Assembly (NCBI GenBank): GCA_963680875.1
Contig: OY804586.1
Location: forward strand, 57,074,203-57,138,202
Direction of reading: 5' to 3'
From: Bathymodiolus brooksi
Lineage: Eukaryota; Mollusca; Bivalvia; Mytilida; Modiolidae
Length of the DNA: 64,000 nt
How positions within the stretch are numbered: the stretch's first letter is position 1; each line of letters opens with the position of its first letter. This document shows positions 31,096-43,166 of the stretch, one piece after another. The notes under the pieces are model-generated. The model did not search any database and was not told where the DNA came from. It saw only the letters and a program-made list of their open reading frames with translations. Made by a program: the position numbers and the translations under genes.

Positions 31096-32939
31096 TAAAA
31101 TAAAAATTGTCACTCCTCCAATACAAGTAAATAACAATTGTCACTCCTCCAATACAATTAAATACAAATTGTCACTCATCCAATACAATTAAGTAGAAAT
31201 TGCCACTCCTCCAATGCAATTAAAAAAAAATAGTCATTCCTCCAATACAATTAAATAAAAGTTGTCACTCCTCCAATATAATTAAATACAAATTGTCACT
31301 CCTCCAATATCATTAAATAAAAATATTCACTCCTCCAATACAATTAAATAAAAGTTGTCACTCCTCCAATGCAATTAAGTAAAAATTGTCCTTTCTGCAA
31401 AACAATTAGATAAAAGTTGTCACTCCTCCAATAAAATTAAATATAAAATGTCACTCCTCCAATACAATTAAATAAAAATTGTGATTCCTCCATTACAATT
31501 AAATAAATATGGTTACTCCTCCAATACAATTAGGTACACATTGTCACTCCTCCAATACAATTAAATAAAAATTGTCACTCCTCCAATACAAGTAAATAAC
31601 AATTGTCACTCCTCCAATGCAATAAAATAAAAATTGTAACTCCTCCAATACAAGTAAATAACAATTGTCACTCCTCCAATACAATTAAATACAAATTGTC
31701 ACTCATCCAAAACAATTAAGTAGAAATTGCCACTCCTCCAATACAATTAAATAAAAATAGTCGCTCCTCCAATACAATTAAATAAAATTTGTCAATCCTC
31801 CAATATAATTAAATACAAATTGTCACTCCTCCAATATAATTAAATAAAAATATTCACTCCTCCAATACAATTAAATAAAAGTTGTCACTCCTCCAATGCA
31901 ATTAAGTAAAAATTGTTACTTCTGCAAAACAATTAGATAAAAGTTGTCACTCCTCCAATAAAATTAAATTTAAAATGTCACTCCTCCAATACAATTAAAT
32001 AAAAATTGTGATTCCTCCAATACAATTAAATAAGTACGGTTACTCCTCCAATACAATTAGGTACACATTGTCACTCCTCCAATACAATTAGGTACACATT
32101 GTCACTCCTCCAATACAATTAAATAAAAATATTCACTCCTCTAATACAATTAAATAACAATTGTCACTCCTTCAATACAATTAAATGAAAATTGTTATTC
32201 CTCCAAAATAATTAAATAAAAATGTTCACTCCTCCAATACAATTAAGTAAAAATTGTAACTGCTCCAATACAAATAAATAAAAATTGTCACTCCTCCAAT
32301 GCAAATAAATAAATATTGCTACTCCTCCTAGACAATTAAATAAAAATGGTCTTTCCTCCAATACGATTAAATAAAAATTGTCATTCCCCCAATACAATTA
32401 ACCAAAATGTGTCACTCCTCCAATACAATTAAATATAAATTGTCACTCCTACAATACAATACAATAAAAATTGTCACTCCTCCAATACAAGTAAATAACA
32501 ATTGTCACTCCTCCAATACAATTAAGTAGAAATTGTCACTCCTCCAATACAATTAAGTAGAAATTGCCACTCCTCCAATACAATTAAATAAAAATAGTCA
32601 CTCCTCTATTACAATTAAATAAAAGTTGTCACTCCTCCAATATAATTAAATACAAATTTTCACTCCTCCAAGACAATTAAACAAAATTTGTCACTCCTCC
32701 AATATAATTAAGTAAAAATTGTCACTCCTCCAATACAATTCAATGAAAATTGTCACTCCTCCAATACAATTAAGTAAAAATTGTCACTCCTCCAATATAA
32801 TTAAATACAAATTGTCACTCCTCCAAAACAATTAAATAAAAATGTTCACTCCTCCAATACCATAAAATAATAATTGTCACTCCTCCAATACATTTAAATA
32901 AAAATTGTCACTCCTCCAATACAATTAAGTAGAAATTGC

Positions 32940-33503
32940 CACTCCTCCAATACAATTAAAACAAATTGTCACTCCTCCAAAACAATTAAAACAAAATTGT
33001 CACTCCTCCAATACGATTAAATAAAAATTGTCACTCCTCCAATACGATTAAATACAAATTGTCACTCCTCCAATACAATTAAATAAAAATGTCACTCCTC
33101 CAATACAATTAAAAAAAAATAGTCACTCCTCCAAATCAATTAAATAAAAATGTTCAATCCTCCAATACCATAAAATAATAATTGTCACTCCTCCAATACA
33201 ATTAAGTAAAAATTGTCACTCCTCCAATACAATTAAGTAGAAATTGTCACTCCTCCAATACAATTGAAACAAAATTGTCACTCCTCCAATACAATTAAAT
33301 ACAAATTGTCACTCCTCCAATACAATTAAGTAGAAATTGCCACTTCTCCAATACAATTAAAACAAAATTGTCACTCCTCCAAAACAATTAAAACAAATTG
33401 TCACTTCTCCAATACGATTAAATAAAAATTGTCAATCCTCCAATACGATAAAATAAAAATTGTCACTCCTCCAATACAATTAAGTAAAAATTGTAACTAT
33501 CCA
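32940..33503 (+). repeat. Divergent right edge of the 31-bp array
   Basis: Units here are more heterogeneous than in the array interior. The AAATAAAAA tail is often replaced by AAAACAAA or AAAACAAAA, some units are shortened, and TACGATT variants recur. The last recognisable unit ends in TTGTAACTATCCA at about 33503. Loss of homogeneity at an array edge is the usual result of less frequent exchange there. Confidence 0.7.
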
Positions 33504-33888
33504 AGTCTGAAAGACTGATGAAAAAACAAGTACACTGTCACACACAAAGGTAAAACAAGCAAACGAAGAACAAAAACTTTAGCAACACAAAACATGGAGA
33601 GCTTTAAGGTAAACCAGAAGGTTTTGAATATCCTGTTCCCACGAAAGTTTTCCAAAAGTGGAATCGGAGAGATTAAAATATAATAGGCAACATCAATTGG
33701 CTGTATAATATTTATAGGTCACATTTATAATTTCAGAGAAAACTGAATGACTGACTGAAAGAGATTGACATGTTGGAGACGTCTTGTCGATGGTGGCCCA
33801 TTTGGTATTTACTGTTCTTTCATCATGGAGCAGAAGGTATTTCCACAATAATTAGTTACATGTGCAACTACTAGCTTCTTATGTATCG
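33504..33888. other. Non-repetitive spacer between the two satellite arrays
   Basis: About 385 bp here match neither the 31-bp nor the 42-bp unit. The left edge has a small hairpin, AGTCT-GAA-AGACT, at 33504-33516. Short direct echoes of GACTGA occur at 33513 and in the GACTGACTGA stretch near 33750. The only notable ORF runs plus strand 33594-33683 (29 codons, starting MESFKVNQK). It is too short to call a gene and resembles nothing I recognise. A few splice-donor-like AAGGTA strings occur, without context to support them. This is the only unique sequence in the window and so the best anchor for placing the locus in a genome. Confidence 0.85.
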
Positions 33889-36254
33889 TTTTTCATGCAC
33901 ACAGGGGGATAAAGCATCATTTGTTTGATATTTGCCATACACCGAAAGGAACACAGCTTCATTTGTCTATTATTGTCTATACACCCAGGGGAATACAGCT
34001 TCATTTGTCTGTTATTGTCTATACATCCAGCAGAATACAGCTGCATTTTTCTGCTAGTGTCTACATGTATACATCCAGAGTAATACAGCTTCATTTGTAT
34101 GTTATTGTCTATACACCCAGGGGAATACAGCTTCATTTTTCTGTTATTGTCTATACACCCAGGGGAATACAGTTACATTTCTCTATTATATTTAATACAC
34201 CCAAGGTAATACAGCTTCATTTGTTTGTTATTTTCCATACACACAGGGCTATACAGCTTCATTTGTCTGTTATTGTCCATACACACAGGGTAATACAGGT
34301 TCATTTGTCTGTTATTGTCCATACAACCAAGGTAATACAACTTCATTTGTCTGTTATTGTCCATACGCACAGGGGAATACAGCTTCATTTGTCTGTTATT
34401 GTCTATACACCAATGGCAATACAGTTTCATTTGCTTGTTATTGTCTATACACCCAGGGGAATACAGTTTCATTTCTTTATTATTTTTAATATACCCAGGG
34501 TAATACAGCTTCATTTGTTTGTTATTTTCTATGCACACAGGGGAATACAGTTCCATTTGTCTGATATTGTCCATACACCCAGGGACATAGAGCTTCATTT
34601 ATTTGTTTTTTTCCTTATACCCAGAGTAACACAGCTTCATTGTTTTGTTATTTTCCATACACACAGGGCTATACAGCTTCATATGTTTGTTATTGTCCAT
34701 GCTCCCAGGGGAAAACAGCTTCATTTGTTTGTTATTATCCATACAACCAGGAGAATACAGCTCCATTTGTTTGTTATCGTCTATACACCCAGGGTAATAC
34801 AGCTTCATTTGTTTGTTACTTTCCATGCATCCAGGGGAATACAGTTTCATTTGTCTGTTATTTTCCATACACACAGGATAATACAGCTCATTTTTTTGTT
34901 ATTTTCCATACACCCAGGGAAATACAGCTTCATTTGTCTGTTATTGTCTATACCCCAAGGGGAATACAGCTTCATTTGTTTGTTATTGTTCAAAATCCAG
35001 GGACATAGAGCTTCATTTGCTTATTAATTTCCTTACACCAGGGTAATACAGCTTCAATTGTTTGTTATTTTCCATACACACAGGGATATACAGCTTCATT
35101 TTTCTGTTAGTGTCCATACACCCAGGGTAATACAGCTTCATTTGTCTGTTATTGTCGATACACCCAAATTAATACAGCTTCATTTGTTTGTTATTTACCA
35201 TACACCCAGGGAATACAGCTGCATTTGTCTGTTATTGTTTATACACCCAGGGTAATACAGCTGCATTTGTCTGTTATTGTCTATACACCCAGGGAAATAC
35301 AGTTTCATTTCTCTATTATTTTTAATACACCCAGGGTAATACAGCTTCATTTGTTTGTTAGTTTCCATGCTCACAGAGGAATACAGCTCCATTTGTTTGT
35401 TATTGTCCATACACCCAGGGACATAGAGCTTCATTTGTTTGTTTTTTTTTCGTACACCCAAGGGAATACAGCTTAATTTTATTTGTTATTTTCCATATAC
35501 ATCTTCAGATGTTTGTTATTGTCCACGCACCCAGGGGAATACAGCTTTATGTGTTTGTTATTGTCCATACATCCAGGGGAATACGTCTCCATTAATTTGT
35601 TATCGTCTATATACCCAGGGGAATACTGTTTCATTTGTCTGTTATTTTCCAAACAAACTGGATAATTCAGCTCCATTTGTCTTTTATTTTCCATACACCC
35701 AGGGGAATACAGCTTCATTTCTCTGTTATTGTCTATACACCCATGGGAATACAGCTTCATTTGTCTGTTATTGTCTATGCACACAGGGGAATACATCTTC
35801 ATCTTTCTGTTATTTTCAATACACTCAGCTGGGTAATACAGCTTCATTTGTTTGTTATTTTCCATACACACAGGGGAATACAGTTCGCTTAGTTTGTTAT
35901 TGTCCATACACCCAGGAACATATAGCTTCATTCGTTTTTTGTGTTTTTTCCTTACACCCAGGGTAATACAGCTGCATTGTTTTGTTATTTTCCATACACA
36001 CAGGTCTATACAGCTTCATTTGTTTGTTATTTTCCATGCACCCAGGGAAATCCAGCTTCATTTTTTTGTTATTGTCCATACACCCAGGGGAATACAGCTC
36101 CATTTGTTTGTTATCGTCTATACAAACAGGGTAATACAGCTTCATTTGTTTGTTATTTTCCATGCACCCAGGGGAATACAGTTTTATGTGTCTGTTATTT
36201 TCCATACACACAGGATAATACAGCTCCATTTGTCTGTTATTTTCCATACTCCCA

Positions 36255-37430
36255 GGGAAATACAGCTTCATTTGTTTGTTATTGTCCAAACATCCAGGGC
36301 TATACATCTTCATTTTTCTGTTATTGTCCATGCACCCAGGGGAATACAGCTGCATTTGTCTGTTATTGTCTATGTGCCCAGGGTAATACAGCTTCATTTG
36401 TTTGTTATTGTCTATACACCCAGGGGAATACAGTTACATTTCTCTATTATTTTTAATACCCCCAGGGTAATACAGCTTCATTTGTTTGTTATTTTCCATA
36501 CGCACAGAGGGATACAGCTCCATTTGTTTGTTATTGTCCATACACCCAGGGACATTGAGCTGCATTTGTTTGTTTTTTTCCTTACACCCAGGGCTATACA
36601 GTTTCATATGTTTGTTATTGTCCATGCTCCCAGGCGAATATAGCTTTATTTGTTTGTCATTGTCCATACACCCAGAGGAATACAGCTCCATTTGTTTGTT
36701 ATCGTGTATACACCCAGGTTAATACTGCTTCATTTGTTTGATACTTTCCATACCCGCAGGGAAATACAGTTTCATTTGTCTGTTATTTTCCATACACACA
36801 GGATAATACAGCTCCATTTGGCTGTTATTTTCCATACACCCAGGGTAATACAGCTTCATTTGTTTGTTATTGTCCAAACATCCAGGGCTATACATCTTCA
36901 TTTTTCTGTTATTGTCCATGCACCCAGGGGAATACAGCTGCATTTGTCTGTTATTGTCTATGTGCCCAGGGTAATACAGCTTCATTTGTTTGTTATTGTC
37001 TATACACCCAGGGGAATACAGTTACATTTCTCTATTATTTTTAATACCCCCAGGGTAATACAGCTTCATTTGTTTGTTATTTTCCATACGCACAGAGGGA
37101 TACAGCTCCATTTGTTTGTTATTGTCCATACACCCAGGGACATTGAGCTGCATTTGTTTGTTTTTTTCCTTACACCCAGGGCTATACAGTTTCATATGTT
37201 TGTTATTGTCCATGCTCCCAGGCGAATATAGCTTTATTTGTTTGTCATTGTCCATACACCCAGAGGAATACAGCTCCATTTGTTTGTTATCGTGTATACA
37301 CCCAGGTTAATACTGCTTCATTTGTTTGATACTTTCCATACCCGCAGGGAAATACAGTTTCATTTGTCTGTTATTTTCCATACACACAGGATAATACAGC
37401 TCCATTTGGCTGTTATTTTCCATACACCCA
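36255..37430 (+). repeat. 588-bp tandem duplication in the 42-bp array
   Basis: Positions 36255-36842 and 36843-37430 match base for base as far as I can see. The offset is 588 bp, exactly 14 units. The rare unit containing CCAAACATCCAGGGCTATAC occurs at about 36276 and 36864. The two copies diverge from the flanks immediately outside these limits. Confidence 0.88.
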
Positions 37431-40130
37431 GGGGAATACAGCTTCATTTGTTTGTTATTTTCCATACACACAGGAGAATACATTTCGATTTGTTTGTTAT
37501 TGTCCATACACCCAGGGGCATAAAGCTTCATTTGTTTGTTTTTTTTCCTTACACCCAGGGTAATACAGCTTCATTGTTTTGTTATTTTCCATACACACAG
37601 GGCTATACAGCTTCATATGTTTGTTATTGTCCATGCACCCAGGGGAATACAGCTTCATTTGTTTGTTATTGTCCATACACCCAGGGGAATACAACTCCAT
37701 TTGTTTGTTATCGTCTATACACCCAGGGTAATACAGCTTCATTTGTTTGTTATTTTCCATGCACCCAGGGGAAAACAGTTTTATTTGTCTGTTATTTTCC
37801 ATACACACAGGATAATACAGCTCCATTTGTCAGTTATTTCCCATACACCCAGGGAAATATAGCTTCATTTGTCCGCTATTGTCTATACACCCAGGGGAAT
37901 ACAGCTTCATTAGTTTGTTATTTTCCAAACATCCAGGAACATAGAGCTTAATTTTGTTTTTTTTCCTTACACCCAGGGTCATAGAGCTTCATTTGTTTGT
38001 TATTTTCCATACACACAGGACTATATAGCTTCATTTTTCTGTTATTGTCCATACATACAGGGCAATGCAGCTTCATTTGTCTGTTATTGTCGATACACCC
38101 AAAGTAATACAGCTTCATTTGTCTGTTATTTTCCATACACCCAGGGGAATACAGCTGCATTTGTCTGTTATTGTCTATGCGCCCAGGGTAATACAGCTTC
38201 ATTTGTTTGTTATTGTCTATGCACCAAGGGAATTCAGTTTCATTTCTCTATTATTTGTTATACACCCAAGGTAATACAGCTTCATTTGTTTGTTATTTTC
38301 CATACGCACAGAAGGATACAGCTCCATTTGTTTGTTATTGTCCATACACCCAGGGACAAGGAGCTTCATTTGTGTTTTTTCCATACACACAGGGGAATAC
38401 AGCTTAATTTTATTTGTTATTTTCCATACACACAGGGTTATACCGCTTCATATGTTTCTTATTGTCCATGCACCCAGAGGAATACAGTTTTATTTGTTTG
38501 TTATTGTTCATGCACCCAGGGGAATACAGCTCCATTTGTTTTTTATCGTCTATACTCCCAAGGTAATACAGCTTCATTTGTTTGATATTTTCCATGCACG
38601 CAGGGGAATACAGTTTCATTTGTCTGTTATTTTCCATACACACAGTATAATACATCTCCATTTGTCTGTTATTTTCCATACACCCAGGGGAATACAGCTT
38701 CTTTTGTCTGTTATTGTCTATGCACCCAGGGGAATACATCTTCATCTTTCTGTTATTTTCAATAAACTCACCTAGGTAATGCAGCTTCACTTGTTTGTTT
38801 TTCCATACACACAGGGCTATATAGCTTCATATGTTTGTTATTGTCCATGCACACATGGGAATACGGCTTCATGTGTTTGTCATTGCCCATACAGCCAGGT
38901 TAATACAGCTTCATTTGTTTGTTTTATCCTTAGACCCAGGGTAATACAGCTTCATTTGTTTGGTATTTTCATACACCCAGAGGAATACATCTTCATTTTA
39001 AAAAAAATTATTATTCATACACCTATGAGAATACAGCTCCATTTGTTTGTTATTTACCATACACACAGGGTAGTATATGTTCATTTGTTTGTTATTGTCC
39101 ATACACCCTCGGTAAAACAGCCTCATTTGTCTGTTATTGTCCATACACCCAAGGTAATACAGCTGCATATGTCTATTATTGTCCATACACCCAGGGGAAT
39201 ACAGCTTCATTTGTTTGTTATTTTCCATACACCTAGGGTAATACAGCTTCATTTGTCTGTTATTGTCCATACACACAGGGAATACAGCACCATTATTCTA
39301 TTATTGTCCATACACACAAGGTAATACAGCTTCATTTGTCTGTTATTTTCATAAACCCAGGGAATATAGCTTCATTTTTTTTATTATTATTATCCATACC
39401 CCTAGGGGAATACAGCTTTATTTGTTATTTTCCATACACACAGTGGAATACAGCTTTATTTGTTTGTTATTTTCCATGCACCCAGGTTAATACAGTTTTA
39501 TTTGTCTGTTATGTCCATACAAACAGGGGAATCCAGCTTCATTTGTCTGTTATTGTCCATACACAGAGGGTAATACAGCTTCATTTTTCTCTTATTGTCC
39601 ATGCACACAGGGTAATATAGCTTCATTTGTCTCTCATTGTCCATACACACAGGGTAATACAGCTTCATTTGTCTGTTATTGTCCATACACCCAGTGGAAT
39701 ACTGCTTCATTTGTCTTTTATTGCCCTTACACCCAGGGTAATACAGCTTCATTTGTCTGTTATTGTTCATACACCCGGGGAATACAGCTTCATTTGTTTG
39801 TTATTTTCATTAAACCCAGGGGAATACAGCTTCATTTGTCGGTTATTGTCTATACACCCAGAGGAATACAGCTTCATTTGTATTTTATTATCCATACAAC
39901 CAGTGGAATACAGCTTCATTTGCCTGGTATTGTCCATACACCCAGGGGAATACAGCTTCATTTGTTTGTTATTTTCGTTACACCCAAGGGAATAAAGCTT
40001 CATTTTTTCCTATACACCCAGGATAATACAGCTTCATTTGACTGTTATTTTCCATACACACAGGGAATACAGCACCATTTTTCTGTTATTGTCCATACAC
40101 ACAAGGTAATACAGCTTCATGTGTCTGTTA

Positions 40131-40180
40131 TCATAGGGGTCAATTATAAAAGAGGACAGTATTTCATGGCCGACACTATT
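40131..40180 (+). mobile_element. TIR foldback element, right-end fragment
   Basis: Only the last 50 bp of the element are present, from TCATAGGGGTCAATTATAAA to CGACACTATT. It follows a 42-bp unit cut after GTGTCTGTTA. The unit and the full element share TTAT at the break, consistent with a deletion through microhomology. The terminal GGACAC is CGACAC here. Confidence 0.85.
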
Positions 40181-40905
40181 TAATGATGCAATTGTTGATA
40201 TCTCCAGAGGAACACAGCTTCATTTGTTTGTTATTTTCCATACACCCATGAGAATACAGCTCGATTTGTTTTTTATTTTTCCATACACACAGGGTAATTC
40301 ATTTTCATTTTTCTGTTTTGTCCATACATCCAAGGTAATACAGCTTCATTTGTCTGTTATTGTCCATAAACCCAGGGTAAATCAGCTTCTTTTGACTGTT
40401 ATTTTCCATACACACAGGGAATACAACATTATTTTTCTGTTATTGTCCATACACACAAGGTGATACAGCTTCATCTGTCTTATTTTCATAAACCCAGGGA
40501 ATACATCTTCATTTTTTTTTTATTATTATCCATACACCTAAGGGAATACAGTTTTTTGTTTGTTATTTTCCATACACACAGAGGAATATAGGTTTATTCG
40601 TTTGTTATTTTCTATACACTCAGGTTGATACAGTTTTATTTGTTTGTTATGTCCATACAAACAGGGGAATCAAGCTTCATTTGTTTGTTATATTCCATAC
40701 ACCCAGGGTAATACAGCTTCATTTGTTTTTTATTTTCCATACACCCAGGGGAATACAGCTCCATGTGTTTGTTATTTTCCATACACACAGGGTACTACAG
40801 CTTCATTTGTTTGTTATTTTCCATACACCCAGGATAATACAGCTGCATTTGTCTGTTATTGTCCATACACCCAGGATAATACAGCTTCATTTGTCTGAAA
40901 AGCAA

Positions 40906-41061
40906 AATAGTGTCCTATGAAATTATGTCCTGTTGTACTATAATTCAAATGGAAAACCTTTAATGGACCGACAGGAGTCATCACTTCGCTTTATTCCGTC
41001 CTCGAACTTTATCATAGGAGTCAATTATAAAAGAGGACAGTATTTCATGGCGGACACTATT
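40906..41061 (+). mobile_element. MITE-like foldback element, full length (156 bp)
   Basis: The element starts AATAGTGTCCTATGAAAT and ends ATTTCATGGCGGACACTATT. The reverse complement of the end reads AATAGTGTCCGCCATGAAAT, so the termini form an inverted repeat of about 18-20 bp with a two-base bulge. The match continues imperfectly inward (TGTCCT and TATAATT on both arms) to about 40 bp. There is no coding capacity. By structure this is a miniature inverted-repeat (non-autonomous DNA transposon-like) element. I could not identify a clean target-site duplication, and the superfamily is not assigned. It interrupts the 42-bp unit after CATTTGTCTG and is followed by a GATACCTCCAGAGGAACACAG unit. 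Confidence 0.75.
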
Positions 41062-41658
41062 TAATGATGCAATTGTTGATACCTCCAGAGGAACACAGCT
41101 TCATTTGTTTGTTATTTTCCATACACCCATGAGAATACATCCCGGTTTGTTTGTTATTTTCCATACAAACAGGGTAATACAGCTTCATTTTTTTGTTATT
41201 GTCCATACATCCAAGGTAATACAGCTTTATTTGTCTGTTATTGGCCATACACCCAGGGTAAAACAGCTTCTTTTGACTGTTATTTTCCATACACACAGGG
41301 AATACAGCACCATTTTTCTGTTATTGTCCACACACACGAGGTGATACAGCTTCATCTGTCTTATTTTCATAAACCCAGGGAATACAGCTTTATTTTTTTT
41401 ATCATCCATACACCTAGGGGAATACAGCTTTATTTGTTTGTTATTTTCCATACACACAAGGGAAACAGCTTTATTTGTTTGATATTTGACATACACCCAG
41501 TTTAATACAGTTTTATATTTTTGTGTTATGTCCATAAAAACAGGGGAATCCAGCTTCATTTGTTTGTTATTTCCAATACACCCAGTTGAATGCAGCTCCA
41601 TTTGTTTGTTATTTTCCATACACCCAGGATAATACAGCTTCATTTGTCTGTAAAGCAA

Positions 41659-41794
41659 AATAGTGTCCTATGAAAGGTTGTCCTGTTGTGCTATATTTCA
41701 AATGAAAAACCTTTAATGGACCTTTTTTCCGTCCTCGAACTTTATCATAGGGGTCAATTATAAAAGAGGACAGTATTTCATGGCGGACACTATT
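41659..41794 (+). mobile_element. TIR foldback element, internally deleted (136 bp)
   Basis: Both termini are intact (AATAGTGTCC and GGACACTATT), but about 20 bp are missing in the middle. AATGGACC runs directly into TTTTTTCCGTCC, losing the GGAGTCATCACT segment seen in full copies. The same deletion is found at 56018 and 62754, so these three descend from one deleted copy. Confidence 0.78.
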
Positions 41795-41879
41795 TAATGA
41801 TACAATTGTTGATACACCCAGAGGTACACAGCTTCATTTGTTTGTTATTTTCCATACACACAGGGCAATAGAGCTTCAT

Positions 41880-42110
41880 TTTGTCTGTTATTGTCCATAC
41901 ACACATGGTAATACAGCTTCATTTTCTGTTATTGTCCATACACACAGGGTAATACAGCTTCATTTTGTCTGTTATTGTCCATACACACATGGTAATACAG
42001 CTTCATTTTCTGTTATTGTCCATACACACAGGGTAATACAGCTTCATTTTGTCTGTTATTGTCCATACACACATGGTAATACAGCTTCATTTTTTGTTAT
42101 TGTCCATACA
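41880..42110 (+). repeat. 84-bp two-unit repeat (41 + 43 bp), about three copies
   Basis: Units here alternate between a form with CATTTTCTG (41 bp) and ACACATGG, and a form with CATTTTGTCTG (43 bp) and ACACAGGG. This gives an 84-bp dimer; ACACATGG is at 41901 and 41985. The minus-one and plus-one lengths cancel. Similar dimers recur near 45,290-45,400, 56,260-56,420 and 63,000-63,160. Confidence 0.8.
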
Positions 42111-43010
42111 CACAGGGTAATAAAGCTTCATTTGTCTATTATTGTCCATACACACATGGTAATACAGCTTAATTTGTCTGTTATTGTCCATACACGCAAG
42201 ATAATACAGCTTCATTTGTCTGTTATTGTCCATACACCCAGTGGAATACAGCTTCATTTGTCTGTTATTCTCCATACACCCAGGGTAATCCAGCTTCATT
42301 TGTCTGTTATTGTCCATACACCCAGGGGAATACAGCTTCATTTGTTAGTTATTTTCCTTACACCCAAGGGAATAAAGCTTCATTTTTTCCCATACACCTA
42401 GGGTAATAGAGCTTGATTTGACTGTTATTTTCCATACACACAGGGAATACAGCACCATTTTTCTGTTATTGTCCATACACACAAGGTAATACAGCTTCAT
42501 GTGTTTGTTATTTTCCATACACACAGGGAATACAGCACCATTTTTCTGTTATTGTTCAATACACACAAGGTAATACAGCTTCATTTTTCTGTTATTTTCA
42601 TAAACCCAGGGAATACAGCTTCATTTTGTTTATTATTATCCATACACCTAGGGGAATACAGCTTTATTTGTTTGTTATTTTCCATACACACAGAGGAATA
42701 CAGCTTTATTTGTTTCCTATTTTCCATACACCCAGGTTAATACAGTTTTATTTGTCTGTTATGTCCATATAAACAGGGGAATCCATCTTCATTTTTCTGT
42801 TATATTCCATACACCCAGGGTAATACTGCTTCATTTGTTTTTTATTTTCCATACACCCAGGGGAATACAGCTCAATTTGTTATTTTCCATACACACAGGG
42901 TACAGCTTCATTTGTTTGTTATTTTCCATACACCCAGGGGAATACAGCTGCATTTGTCTGTTATTGTCCATACACCCAGGGTATTACAGCTTCATTTGTC
43001 TGTAAGGCAA

Positions 43011-43166
43011 GATAATGTCCTATGAAATTACGTCCTGTTGTGCTATATTTCAAATGAAAAACCTTTAATGGACCGAAAGGAGTCATCACTGCGCTTTATT
43101 CCGTCATCGGACTTTATCATAGGAGTCAATTATAACAGAGGACAGTATTCCATGGCGGACACTATT
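43011..43166 (+). mobile_element. TIR foldback element, full length, diverged left end
   Basis: The left terminus reads GATAATGTCC instead of AATAGTGTCC, while the right end GGACACTATT is intact. The internal sequence has CCGTCATCGGAC and TAACAGAGG variants. Paired with the copy at 46229 in the 3.2-kb duplication. Confidence 0.76.

Larger units (their letters stand above)
1..33503 (+). repeat. 31-bp satellite array (about 1,080 head-to-tail units)
   Basis: The whole stretch is a tandem array with a 31-bp period, for example CACTCC at 541 followed by CATTCC at 572. The conserved core is CACTCCTCCAATACAATT followed by an A-rich tail and TTGT. Every unit lies in the same orientation. A typical unit has 14 A, 9 T, 7 C and 1 G, so the plus strand is strikingly poor in G and about 26% GC overall. 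Variation is mostly point changes (AAATA/AAGTA, CTCCTCC/CTCATCC, TACAA/TATAA) plus rare units of 13 or 30 bp. Each unit carries stop triplets on both strands and the period is not a multiple of three, so all frames close quickly. The array starts before position 1. I see no gene in it. No function is implied by the sequence; a heterochromatic or centromere-proximal satellite is possible but not shown. Confidence 0.97.

Noticed and set aside
32212..32397. 61-codon minus-strand ORF in the 31-bp array
   Set aside because: It is a chance open stretch where variant units lost their stops. It is made only of satellite sequence.
1..33503. CRISPR-like array because of short regular repeats
   Set aside because: There are no unique spacers. 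The 31-bp units abut directly, run far longer than any CRISPR array, and no cas genes are present.
33594..33683. 29-codon ORF in the unique spacer
   Set aside because: Short, no recognisable motif, no supporting context. Mentioned only as part of the spacer.
33921..35027. Longest plus-strand ORF (368 codons) with 14-residue repeats, and similar ORFs throughout 34-64 kb on both strands
   Set aside because: They consist wholly of the 42-bp satellite unit, overlap one another in several frames and on both strands, shift frame at odd-length units, and have no non-repeat start, end or domain. The period being a multiple of three explains them.
40906..41061. TIR element as a tRNA-derived SINE or small RNA gene
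   Set aside because: I see no A/B-box arrangement, no 3' simple-sequence tail and no cloverleaf. Symmetric terminal inverted repeats fit a DNA-transposon-type element better.
40906..41061. A target-site duplication flanking the TIR element
   Set aside because: The left flank (GCAA/GCAC) and right flank (TAATGA/TATTGA) do not give a convincing direct repeat. Since all copies derive from one insertion, later change could have erased it.
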